Shown: one piece after another, positions 1 through 6,364 of the stretch
Layout: every line of letters begins with the position of its first letter
Position numbering within the stretch: the first letter of the stretch is position 1
Source: an uncultured Porphyromonadaceae bacterium
GTDB lineage: Bacteria > Bacteroidota > Bacteroidia > Bacteroidales > Muribaculaceae
NCBI GenBank assembly: GCA_900555165.1
Contig: USKE01000052.1
Location: 1-10,174 of the forward strand
Reading direction: 5' to 3'
Length of the DNA stretch: 10,174 nt
Position numbers and translations under genes: made by a program
The notes under the pieces: model-generated
What the model saw: the letters and a program-made list of their open reading frames with translations, nothing else
Told to the model about the DNA's origin: nothing
Databases searched by the model: none

Positions 1-1
1 A

Positions 2-943
2 TACCCCCAACCCAAGGCCGGCGCTTGGGGGGGCACGCGCCGCGCCAAAGAGCAGGCACAGGCCGAGAAACTCAGCAAGTTCGTAGAGACCAAGGTGGCC
101 GACGAGCCGTCGGGTGTCACCCCCGGCGAGACCCCGACAGGCAACCGCATAAACCTGGTGCTGGCATATCTGCCGGTAGAGGCGAAACATCTCAACACCA
201 CCACGTTCGAGGCATATCTGGTCAATGACTCGAACTACTATATGTATTTCACCTACCTTTCGCGTGCCGATGACGAGCAGGGGTGGACAACCCGCTTCGC
301 CGGCATGATCGAGCCGAACATACAGCTGTTCCTTGAGGAGCTTACAGGCGAACAGGCCGGGCGCCTCGACCGCGTGGCCGTGCAGTATGTGGCCTTCAAG
401 CGCGACAAGGAGTTTGCCCTGAAAGCTCCGGTGGCAGTGGAGGCACATCTCGACACCACCAAGTTCTTCAAACTGCACTGTTTCCGCGACAACCGTTACT
501 TCGACGAGAAGGTGCTGCCGGTCGACATCGTGATAAACGATGTGCCCCAGCGCCCGATGGTGATCAGCTCGGCCTCGGTAGAGGATGCCATGCGCCAGAA
601 GAAGGAGGCCGACCGTCAGAGCCGCCGCCAGCCCCGCCCCGTCAGCCACAAGAAGAGTCCCGACCTTATCGAGGTCGACCTGCATGTGTCGGCTCTGCTC
701 GACACCACCGCCGGGCTCTCGAACGCCGACATCCTCAATTACCAGATCGACACCTTCCGCCGCGTGATGGACGAGAACCTCTCGCGCAAGGGCACCCGTA
801 TCGTATTCATCCACGGCAAGGGTGAGGGTGTTTTGCGCCAGGCGCTGATGAAAGAACTGTCGCACCGCTACAAGGGGCATGACGTGCAGGATGCCTCGTT
901 CCGCGAATACGGTTACGGCGCCACCCAGGTGACCATACGATGA
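2..943 (+). CDS. DUF2027 / Smr-domain protein, 5' end outside the window
   Basis: The reading frame is open from the left edge (frame of base 2) to the TGA at 941-943, so the gene starts upstream and about 313 residues are visible. The central part (roughly 140-560) resembles the DUF2027 region of Bacteroidales proteins. A basic, Arg/Lys-rich linker (about 585-655) leads to a C-terminal Smr domain (about 665-940). The Smr hallmarks are visible: an Asp-Leu-His motif at 677-685 and a His-Gly-Lys-Gly-Glu-Gly loop at 812-829. Smr domains, as in MutS2 and stand-alone proteins, bind nucleic acid and some are endonucleases; the substrate of this family is not known to me. An internal GTG at 95 could be taken as a start, but the frame continues upstream and the family is longer, so it is not the real one. 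The stop overlaps the next gene's ATG (ATGA), which implies translational coupling. Smr identification is firm; DUF2027 is from recollection of the family. Confidence 0.9.
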   Translation, partial: YPQPKAGAWGGTRRAKEQAQAEKLSKFVETKVADEPSGVTPGETPTGNRINLVLAYLPVEAKHLNTTTFEAYLVNDSNYYMYFTYLSRADDEQGWTTRFAGMIEPNIQLFLEELTGEQAGRLDRVAVQYVAFKRDKEFALKAPVAVEAHLDTTKFFKLHCFRDNRYFDEKVLPVDIVINDVPQRPMVISSASVEDAMRQKKEADRQSRRQPRPVSHKKSPDLIEVDLHVSALLDTTAGLSNADILNYQIDTFRRVMDENLSRKGTRIVFIHGKGEGVLRQALMKELSHRYKGHDVQDASFREYGYGATQVTIR

Positions 944-1710
944 TACTCTGCTTTACCGGAACCGGCAACTCGCGCCTCGTGGCGCTTGAGCTGCAGCGTC
1001 ACATCGGCGGCGAGGTCGTGATGCTGTGCGGCGACCTGCTCACCAACCCGTCGGGTACGGTGCTTGAGGTGCCTGCGGGCGAGCCGGTTGTGTGGGTGTG
1101 CCCTGTGTACAGCTGGGGCCTTCCCCCGGTGGTGAACCGGTTCATACGCCGCTCAAAGATAAAGGGTGCGCACGAGGCGCCCCACTTCCTGGTGTGCACC
1201 TGCGGCGACGACGTGGGGCGTGCCGACGACCGCTGGCGCAAGCTGGTAGGGCGACGCGGATGGTCGCCGCGCGGAGCGTTCTCCGTGACCATGCCCAACA
1301 CCTACGTGTGCATGAGCGGTTTCGACACCGACACCCCCGAGGTGGCCGATGCCAAGGTGGCGGCCATGCCTGAGCGTGTGGCCGGGATTGCCCCGCGCAT
1401 CCGTGCCGGCTTTGCCGAGAGTGATGTCACACGCGGCTCGTGGGCGTGGATGAAGACCTGGGTCATCTACCCGCTGTTCTGCGCCACCTGCATGTCGCCA
1501 AAGCCGTTCCACACCACTGCCGACTGTATTTCGTGCGGTCTCTGCGCCCGCTCATGCCCTACGGGCAACATCACCATGGCCGACGGGCACCCCGTCTGGG
1601 GGCGCGACTGCGCCCTCTGTCTGCGCTGTTTCCACATCTGCCCCAGGCACGCCGTGCAGTATGGCCGCGAGACCGCGGCCAAAGGCCAGTCAAGCAATTT
1701 GCAGCTTTAG
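940..1710 (+). CDS. EFR1-family ferredoxin (flavodoxin fold plus two [4Fe-4S] motifs)
   Basis: This is a 256-residue cytoplasmic redox protein. The N-terminus has the flavodoxin-like FMN phosphate loop (Thr-Gly-Thr-Gly-Asn-Ser-Arg, residues 6-12) and a Pro-Val-Tyr-Ser-Trp-Gly loop near 55-60. The C-terminus has two classical bacterial ferredoxin motifs: Cys 196/199/202/206, the last followed by Pro, and Cys 224/227/230/234, again followed by Pro. This order matches the EFR1 family. It is expected to bind FMN and two [4Fe-4S] clusters and pass electrons, but the partner is unknown. The ATG overlaps the stop of the Smr-protein gene (ATGA), so the two are co-transcribed. An extra Cys pair (181, 184) just before the ferredoxin part is visible and of unknown meaning. 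The gene ends ahead of a strong inverted repeat. Family assignment is confident; the physiological role is not. Confidence 0.92.
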   Translation: MILCFTGTGNSRLVALELQRHIGGEVVMLCGDLLTNPSGTVLEVPAGEPVVWVCPVYSWGLPPVVNRFIRRSKIKGAHEAPHFLVCTCGDDVGRADDRWRKLVGRRGWSPRGAFSVTMPNTYVCMSGFDTDTPEVADAKVAAMPERVAGIAPRIRAGFAESDVTRGSWAWMKTWVIYPLFCATCMSPKPFHTTADCISCGLCARSCPTGNITMADGHPVWGRDCALCLRCFHICPRHAVQYGRETAAKGQSSNLQL

Positions 1711-1729
1711 AGGTTTATGGGGCTTTAAA

Positions 1730-1790
1730 GTCTTTAGGGTCTTTAGGGTCTTTAGGGTCGCTAAAGATTCTAAAGACCCTAAAGACCCTG
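1730..1790. terminator. Bidirectional terminator-like inverted repeat of 9-bp units
   Basis: Three tandem copies of the 9-mer GTCTTTAGG occupy 1730-1756. The complementary sequence follows, so that 1737-1755 and 1770-1788 form a perfect 19-bp inverted repeat around a 14-nt loop. A smaller alternative hairpin (1749-1755 with 1761-1767) lies inside. It sits in the 97-bp gap between two convergent genes (EFR1 ending at 1710, helicase ending at 1808), the usual place for a shared bidirectional terminator. A T-rich stretch follows on the plus side (1789-1800), but there is no classic uninterrupted T run, so the termination role is inferred. Confidence 0.7.
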
Positions 1791-1807
1791 TTGTTTAGTT
1801 GTTGGCG

Positions 1808-3121
1808 TCAGCCTTTGAGGGGGGTGATGCGCACGCGGGTATTTTTCAGTTTCTGGGGGGCGAGGATGTCGGCCAGTTTGGCGGCTTTCGCGCGTGGCAC
1901 GGCCACGATGGCCCAGTGGTCGTAGACGGCGATCTTGCCCACTTCATCTTTGGCGAGGCCGCCGGCCTTCATCAGGTAGCCGGCGATGTCGCCACGCGAG
2001 ATTTTCTCTTTTTTGCCGGCGTTGATGTAAAGGGTGGCCACGTCAGAGCGGATGCCGTCGGCCGACACGCCCTTGGGGAAATACTCGCGGTCGTAGTTCA
2101 CGAATTCGGGGATGTTCTCGTCGTCGGCAAGGATTACGTATGCCGTTCCCGATGCTCCCATGCGGGCGGTGCGGCCGTTGCGGTGCGTCCAGCTCTCGGG
2201 GGTAAGGGGCGTGTGGTAGTGTATCACATAGTCTACGGCGTCGATGTCGAGGCCGCGTGCGCTGAGGTCGGTGGTGACCAGCACGGGGGTGGTGCCGTTG
2301 TTGAGCAGGTCTACGGCGAGCTGGCGTTCACGCTGTTCGAGGCCGCCGTGGTATAGCCCCACCGGCAGATTCACCTCTTTCAGATGGTTGTAGACACGCT
2401 CGGCGGCATCGCGGTGGTTCACGAACACAAGCGCGCGGCCGTTGGGCAACGCCTCAAGCAGGGCGGTCAAAGTGTCGAGCTTGTCGCGTGTGGGTGAGGT
2501 GACGCGCACGGTCTGCAGCCGGCCCGAGGGGCCGTGAGCGGTGAAATCGAATGTCGACGCGCCTTTCAGCGGTATGAAGTCGGGGATGTCACCCAGGCGT
2601 GTGGCCGAAGTGAGGGTGACGAGCCGCAGGGCCTTCATGCGGGTGACGATGCGTTTCATCTCGTCGAGGAATCCGAGTTCGAGCATCTTGTCGTACTCGT
2701 CGATGACGAGGGCGCCGGTGTCGGCCACGCTGAGGTTGCCGCGGCGGATATGGTCGAGCAGGCGCCCCGGGGTGGCCACGATGATGTCGGGGGTGACCGA
2801 AAGCGAGTTATCCTCGTCCTCCATCGTGTGGCCGCCGTAGAACGCCACAGTCTTGAGTCCGGCCGCCACGGGGCGTATCACGTTGGCTATCTGTATGACC
2901 AGCTCGCGCGCCGGGGCCAGTATCACGGCCTGGATGCGCCCTGCCGAGGGGGTGAGCTCGCGCAACAGCCTGATGGTGAACGCCACCGTCTTTCCCGACC
3001 CCGTGGGGGCCAACAGAATCAGACGCGACGCGGCGTCGGCCGCCATCTGCATCTGCATGTCGTTTAGCGCCGTGATGCCGTGGGCGTCAGCCAGGCGTTG
3101 CTTTATGGTCTTGATATCCAT
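1808..3121 (-). CDS. DEAD-box RNA helicase with DbpA-type RNA-binding C-terminus
   Basis: This is a 437-residue ATP-dependent RNA helicase. All core motifs are visible in order: Q-motif region (about 17-24), motif I APTGSGKT (38-45), Ia PARELV (70-75), TPGR (117-120), motif II as Asp-Glu-Tyr-Asp (141-144) rather than DEAD, SAT (172-174), motif IV LVFVNHR (231-237), motif V TDLSARGLDI (284-293) and motif VI HRNGRTAR (313-320). Residues about 371-433 resemble the small RRM-like DbpA C-terminal domain, which in E. coli DbpA binds 23S rRNA hairpin 92; here a ribosome-assembly role is inferred, not shown. The protein lacks the long basic tail seen in RhlE-like helicases. It is the last gene of the pyrE operon, starting 12 bases after the lipoprotein stop, and ends at the shared inverted-repeat terminator. 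The ATG at 3121 leaves the Q-motif intact, which supports this start. Confidence 0.95.
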   Translation of the reverse strand: MDIKTIKQRLADAHGITALNDMQMQMAADAASRLILLAPTGSGKTVAFTIRLLRELTPSAGRIQAVILAPARELVIQIANVIRPVAAGLKTVAFYGGHTMEDEDNSLSVTPDIIVATPGRLLDHIRRGNLSVADTGALVIDEYDKMLELGFLDEMKRIVTRMKALRLVTLTSATRLGDIPDFIPLKGASTFDFTAHGPSGRLQTVRVTSPTRDKLDTLTALLEALPNGRALVFVNHRDAAERVYNHLKEVNLPVGLYHGGLEQRERQLAVDLLNNGTTPVLVTTDLSARGLDIDAVDYVIHYHTPLTPESWTHRNGRTARMGASGTAYVILADDENIPEFVNYDREYFPKGVSADGIRSDVATLYINAGKKEKISRGDIAGYLMKAGGLAKDEVGKIAVYDHWAIVAVPRAKAAKLADILAPQKLKNTRVRITPLKG

Positions 3122-3133
3122 TGTGGTATGCTT

Positions 3134-3646
3134 TTATCGTGAGATTACCATGTATTCGCCGGTAGTGCGCGGCGTGCACGCGTAGCGGGTCAGGCCGTAG
3201 CCGTCGTCAAGGGCCGGCCCCGATGTGGGGGTGCCACCGTTGGTATAGATCGAATAGCGGCTGTGGCACTTGGGGCAGTAGGCGTCATGCTTGTCTTCGT
3301 CGACGACGATGCGCACATCCTGCCGTGCCTCAACGGGGCATGCCAGGTCGAACGCCTGCGGCGTGTTGTGCACGTCGGCCACCAGCAGTACGCCCCCGAA
3401 CCCGGTCTGGCTCAGCGCCGTGTAGGGGAAGTTGGCCGGTTTCCGTTCTGATTTTATGAACGAGCGGTGGTCGGGCGTGGCCGTCACGCCGTAGAGGCGC
3501 CATTCGGCCTCGGAGGGGAACGCTATGTACACCGGCGCCGGGGGGATGCGGTTGTCGTCCAGGCGGTCGCACCCGTAGAAAACGGTAATCGCCGCAATTG
3601 CGGCGATTACCATATATGATATGTGTGATACAGTCTTCGTGTGCAT
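3134..3646 (-). CDS. Rieske-fold-like lipoprotein
   Basis: The longest ORF begins with GTG at 3655, but the ATG at 3646 (170 residues) is the likelier start. The N-terminus is a lipoprotein signal peptide: a short basic stretch, a hydrophobic segment, then a lipobox-like Phe-Tyr-Gly-Cys with the Cys at about residue 26, followed by Asp residues. An envelope lipoprotein is therefore expected. The C-terminal half has a Rieske-like pattern: an Ala-Cys-Pro-Val segment (about 102-105), then about 20 residues later Cys-Pro-Lys-Cys-His-Ser-Arg-Tyr (124-131), then a Gly/Pro-rich loop. In true Rieske proteins the first cysteine pairs with a histidine two residues later; here that position is valine. 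Cluster binding is thus doubtful or uses different ligands. The gene starts 28 bases after the SRPBCC gene and lies 12 bases before the helicase, so it is part of the pyrE operon. No specific function is recognised. Confidence 0.82.
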   Translation of the reverse strand: MHTKTVSHISYMVIAAIAAITVFYGCDRLDDNRIPPAPVYIAFPSEAEWRLYGVTATPDHRSFIKSERKPANFPYTALSQTGFGGVLLVADVHNTPQAFDLACPVEARQDVRIVVDEDKHDAYCPKCHSRYSIYTNGGTPTSGPALDDGYGLTRYACTPRTTGEYMVISR

Positions 3647-3674
3647 ATTGTACACTAATAACGGATGCGCGGCG

Positions 3675-4085
3675 TCAATTGTTGAGCGTGGCGATGAGCG
3701 AGCCGAGCTGGTCGGCGGCTTTCTGCAGCTGGGGCCCGACGAGCGGACGCAGCATAGCGGGAATCTCCACGTCGATGGCGGCGGTGACCGTCGATGACGT
3801 ATCGCCGGCCGGGATGATGTCGAGTGCCAGCGTCAGGGGCACCGGCGACGACTCCGTGCCGAAGACAATGCGCTCCGGTGCGTGGCGCTCCATTACCTTG
3901 AAGGTGATGTCGCCCACCTGCGGGGTCTGGATCTTGAACGAGTCGGCGGTGAACTCCACGCTGCCCACTTTCTCGCGCTGGTCGGCGGGGAGGCGGTCAA
4001 GAGCATCCTGCAGGCGGCTCAGGTCGGTGAACCGCTCGGCGGCGGGGCGGTTTATCACCGCAGGCTTTGATTTATACTGTGCCAT
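3675..4085 (-). CDS. SRPBCC-superfamily protein
   Basis: This small 136-residue soluble protein has the layout of SRPBCC (START/Bet v 1-like) ligand-binding folds. An N-terminal beta strand leads into a helical segment (about residues 14-40). A run of alternating hydrophobic and polar strands follows (about 42-108), and a C-terminal helix ends the protein (about 112-134). There is no signal peptide or membrane segment. The ligand is not predictable from sequence. The ATG at 4085 is 6 bases after the pyrE stop, so it is translated from the pyrE transcript. My recollection is that this pyrE-SRPBCC pairing recurs in Bacteroidales; that suggests a conserved but unknown link rather than a direct role in pyrimidine synthesis. 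Fold assignment is moderately confident. Confidence 0.82.
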   Translation of the reverse strand: MAQYKSKPAVINRPAAERFTDLSRLQDALDRLPADQREKVGSVEFTADSFKIQTPQVGDITFKVMERHAPERIVFGTESSPVPLTLALDIIPAGDTSSTVTAAIDVEIPAMLRPLVGPQLQKAADQLGSLIATLNN

Positions 4086-4091
4086 CAGTAA

Positions 4092-4748
4092 TCAGTCGAT
4101 AGTTGTGATGTCGCGACCGGGGTTCCAGTTGGCGGGATCCTCGCGCCACTCCTGCAGGGTCTTCAGGTCTTTCTCGCGGATGAAACCGGTCTCGAGCGCC
4201 ACCTGCAGCATGGCCTCGTAGTTCGAGAGGGTGGTGAGTTTCACGCCGGCCTCCTTGAAAGCCTCGTCGGCCACGGGGAAACCGTAGGTGAACATGGCTA
4301 CCATGCCCACCACGTCGGCACCTGCCAGGCGCACGGCCTCGGCGGCCTTGAGCGAGCTTTTGCCGGTCGAGATCAGGTCTTCGATCACCACTACTTTCTG
4401 ACCCGGTTTCAGAGTGCCCTCGATGAGGTTCTCAAGACCGTGGTCCTTGGGGGTCGAGCGCACGTAAACGTAGGGGAGGCCAAGTTCGTCGGCCACCAGG
4501 GCGCCCTGGGCGATGGCACCTGTGGCCACGCCGGCGATGGCGTCGACCTGCGGATACTGCTCAAGAATCAGGCGGCACAGCTCGATCTTGATGAACGAGC
4601 GGATGTCGGGGTACGACAGTGTCTTGCGGTTGTCGGTGTAGATGGGCGACGACCACCCCGAGGCCCATGTGAACGGCATCTCGGGCTGTAACTGTATGGC
4701 GCTGATTTTGAGAAGTTTCTCTGCAAGAAGTTTTTCAAGTGTCATCAT
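4092..4748 (-). CDS. pyrE: Orotate phosphoribosyltransferase
   Basis: PyrE transfers the phosphoribosyl group of PRPP to orotate, giving orotidine 5'-monophosphate in de novo UMP synthesis; it acts in the cytoplasm, usually as a dimer. The PRPP-binding motif VVVIEDLISTGKS is at about residues 119-131. The catalytic loop with Arg97, Lys101 and His103 precedes it, and the N-terminal WASGW...SPIYTDNR segment is typical. The longest ORF would begin at 4808, but a good -7 promoter box lies inside that extension (4766-4773) and family members begin at the Met-Thr-Leu-Glu segment. I therefore choose the ATG at 4748 (218 residues). The adjacent ATG at 4745 is equally possible. It is the first gene of a four-gene operon with the SRPBCC protein, the Rieske-like lipoprotein and the helicase. 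Confidence 0.96.
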   Translation of the reverse strand: MMTLEKLLAEKLLKISAIQLQPEMPFTWASGWSSPIYTDNRKTLSYPDIRSFIKIELCRLILEQYPQVDAIAGVATGAIAQGALVADELGLPYVYVRSTPKDHGLENLIEGTLKPGQKVVVIEDLISTGKSSLKAAEAVRLAGADVVGMVAMFTYGFPVADEAFKEAGVKLTTLSNYEAMLQVALETGFIREKDLKTLQEWREDPANWNPGRDITTID

Positions 4749-4765
4749 AATAGGCAAATTTTTGA

Positions 4766-4773
4766 CAAAGTTA
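4766..4773 (-). promoter_or_regulatory. pyrE operon promoter, -7 box TAACTTTG
   Basis: Read on the minus strand, TAACTTTG matches the Bacteroidales primary-sigma -7 consensus TAnnTTTG exactly. It lies 17 bases before the ATG at 4748, leaving a leader of roughly a dozen bases. No good TTTG -33 element is visible at the usual distance, so the upstream half is weak. The box excludes the 60-bp upstream extension of pyrE as coding sequence. Confidence 0.7.
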
Positions 4774-4849
4774 CTTATTTTTTTTGTCATCACCGCCACC
4801 GCCGCCATTTTCCGCCCCCTTTTTTAATCTTTTTTTATCACGGCACGCC

Positions 4850-4935
4850 TCACCGGGTGCTGAAATCATTGGAGGTCGCGTTGTCACGCATGCTGAGCCT
4901 CTATATGCCGTCTGGTTTCAGGGTTGCCGGCAGGA
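4850..4935 (-). pseudogene. Decayed 3'-end remnant of a beta-barrel gene like the one at 6365-8734
   Basis: Bases 4850-4899 match 6365-6414 (the last 50 bp of the beta-barrel gene, stop codon included) with a single difference at 4853, which is a synonymous Arg codon change. After a net 28-bp deletion, 4905-4919 match 6448-6462 exactly, and 4920-4935 still match 10 of 16 bases. Aligned to the intact gene the fragment carries an in-frame TGA in place of a Gly codon, and the 28-bp loss shifts the frame, so it is dead. The similarity stops exactly at the stop codon on one side and about 10 bases beyond the ATPase stop codon on the other. It is either the tail of a lost tandem paralogue or a duplication produced when the ATPase segment entered. 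Confidence 0.8.
4854..4899. repeat. 46-bp direct repeat, copy 1
   Basis: This is identical base for base to 6369-6414. The two copies are in the same orientation, 1515 bp apart, and bracket the AT-rich ATPase segment. This copy lies in the remnant between the ATPase gene and the pyrE promoter region. Confidence 0.95.
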
Positions 4936-4945
4936 ATTAATGCTT

Positions 4946-6157
4946 TCAGAATGTCTCACACATCAGACATTGACGAAGAGACATCTGCGTTATTCCGTCG
5001 TAATCCTTAGGCTTTGTTATTAGATCCATCGAAACGACATATTTCGGATAGTTGTCATGAATTTTCAGAAGATTTCCGAATTCTCTTGCAATTGTGTTTT
5101 CATCCGCCAGCAGATAGCACACCTGCATATAAATCGTTTTCCCCCCCTTCTCTGCCACGAAATCAATTTCTCCGGCAGGCAAAGTGCCGATCCTTATTTT
5201 GTAGCCGAGATTCTTCAGGTGGAGATACACCGCATTTTCCATTAATTTCTCAATATCACCCGAACGATTGTTTCCGACAAGCAGATTGCGAAGCCCCAAA
5301 TCTTCAAAGTAATATTTGTCATTACTCTCCAGTAGTCGTTTCCCGTGGATGTCGTAACGAGACACCTTGTTTATGATATATGCGTTTGTGGCGGCTCTGA
5401 GATAGTTTATCGCAGACATCGGGGTAAGATCCACGCGATGTGCTTTCAGGTATTTTGACAAGGAGGTCGCCGACACAAGCTGTCCGGTATTGTCGCTTAT
5501 GAACGTCATGAGGTTTTCAAAAAGAGTGACATTCCTCAGGTTCTCGCGCTGTATCACGTCTTTCAGCACAATGGTGTTGTAGATATTCTGTATATATTCC
5601 CAGACCATATCTTCATTTTCAAGCCCAAGACGATATAGATGAGGCAGGCCACCGTATGACAGATAGCTGTCAAGGCTTTCCGCGGTGTCATCGAGATTGT
5701 GGAAACGGAGAAATTCCTTGTATGACAGGCTTTGGATATGTATGTCAATATACCTTCCGCTCAGATAAGTGGACAGTTCCGATGACAGCATTTTGGCATT
5801 GCTTCCGGTGACGATTATCTGGCATTCATCATCCGAGTTCAGACTGCGCAAGGTATTCTCGAACCCGTCAATATCCTGCACTTCATCAATGAGAAGATAG
5901 TTGTCGGCGGCGTCGCTGAATTTGTCAGACAGATACGCTGATAAGTCTACGTCATTTCTGATGTCTGCAAATTTCTTCTTTTCCTTATTGATATATACGA
6001 TATTGGCATCGGGATCCATCTCTTTGATAACAACCGCAAGTTGCCGCAAGACATAGCTTTTGCCAACACGTCGCTGCCCGGTGAGTGCAATCATTACGCC
6101 CTTTCCCAAATAACGGAGAATATGTTCGATATATGTCTGTCGTGCTATCAGTTCCAT
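4946..6157 (-). CDS. AAA-type ATPase with DUF4143 C-terminal domain
   Basis: This 403-residue protein belongs to the archaeal-type AAA ATPase/DUF4143 family common in Bacteroidales. Walker A is GQRRVGKS (27-34), Walker B is LLIDEVQ (88-94), and a sensor-like IIVTGSN segment lies at 115-121. Residues about 140-200 carry the family's conserved block (SYKEFL, SYGGLP, NTIVLKDV). A winged-helix-like part (about 205-290) leads to a degenerate PD-(D/E)XK-like domain. In it Gly-Glu-Ile-Asp (329-332) is kept, but the usual Glu-x-Lys is Gln345-Val-Cys347, so nuclease activity is unlikely. The cellular role of the family is not established. There is no membrane segment. The gene is more AT-rich than its neighbours, stands alone with its own promoter and is bracketed by a direct repeat, which points to acquired or shuffled DNA. 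The ATG at 6157 gives the typical family N-terminus. Confidence 0.93.
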   Translation of the reverse strand: MELIARQTYIEHILRYLGKGVMIALTGQRRVGKSYVLRQLAVVIKEMDPDANIVYINKEKKKFADIRNDVDLSAYLSDKFSDAADNYLLIDEVQDIDGFENTLRSLNSDDECQIIVTGSNAKMLSSELSTYLSGRYIDIHIQSLSYKEFLRFHNLDDTAESLDSYLSYGGLPHLYRLGLENEDMVWEYIQNIYNTIVLKDVIQRENLRNVTLFENLMTFISDNTGQLVSATSLSKYLKAHRVDLTPMSAINYLRAATNAYIINKVSRYDIHGKRLLESNDKYYFEDLGLRNLLVGNNRSGDIEKLMENAVYLHLKNLGYKIRIGTLPAGEIDFVAEKGGKTIYMQVCYLLADENTIAREFGNLLKIHDNYPKYVVSMDLITKPKDYDGITQMSLRQCLMCETF

Positions 6158-6161
6158 TGCG

Positions 6162-6169
6162 CAAAGATA
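6162..6169 (-). promoter_or_regulatory. ATPase gene promoter, -7 box TATCTTTG, probably leaderless
   Basis: On the minus strand TATCTTTG is an exact TAnnTTTG match and is separated from the ATG at 6157 by only the four bases CGCA. With this box centred near -7, transcription would start at or within a base or two of the ATG, giving a leaderless or nearly leaderless mRNA. A TTTG -33 element is not visible at the normal distance; the nearest candidate is TTTA at 6193-6196. Confidence 0.65.
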
Positions 6170-6210
6170 GCGATTTTATCAATCATATCTAATAAAAATG
6201 CCATAAAATA

Positions 6211-6240
6211 CAGTTTTGTAAACTGTAATTTATAAAACTG
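6211..6240. promoter_or_regulatory. Inverted repeats upstream of the ATPase promoter, possible operator
   Basis: Bases 6211-6222 and 6229-6240 form an imperfect inverted repeat (11 of 12 pairs, 6-base loop). Within it CAGTTTTGTAAACTG (6211-6225) is a perfect 6-bp inverted repeat with a 3-base centre. It lies about 40 bases upstream of the -7 box, where an activator or repressor could bind. A second short near-palindrome, AGATTGTTCAATCT, is at 6291-6304. The regulatory role is inferred; the arms are AT-rich and could be chance. Confidence 0.35.
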
Positions 6241-6364
6241 AATTTTCGTGAGCTCGTTTTTTCTACTTGTGCTATTGATGTGTGTTACGAAGATTGTTCA
6301 ATCTGTGGGTAAAATTTAATTTTTTTATTGTGTTTCATAGAGGGACAATGTTTTCGATGTAATA

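Noticed and set aside
1730..1790. Possible CRISPR-like array
   Set aside because: The units are 9 bp with no spacers and form an inverted repeat; no cas gene is nearby.
1440..1925. Plus-strand frame with Ser-Leu-Gly repeats across the terminator
   Set aside because: It runs out of frame through the EFR1 gene and the tandem 9-bp units; the repeated peptide simply reflects the DNA repeat.
1799..3067. Long plus-strand open frames opposite the helicase gene (1799-2356, 2534-3067, 2853-3185)
   Set aside because: They lie antisense to a helicase with all motifs intact; their length is explained by GC-rich codon bias, and the protein sequences resemble no family.
4749..4808. N-terminal extension of PyrE from ATG at 4808
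   Set aside because: The extension contains the promoter box at 4766-4773 and does not resemble the family N-terminus.
4946..6157. Toxin-antitoxin or defence system around the ATPase
   Set aside because: The gene stands alone; no small partner gene, methylase, nuclease or defence-type neighbour is visible, so nothing in the sequence supports the claim.
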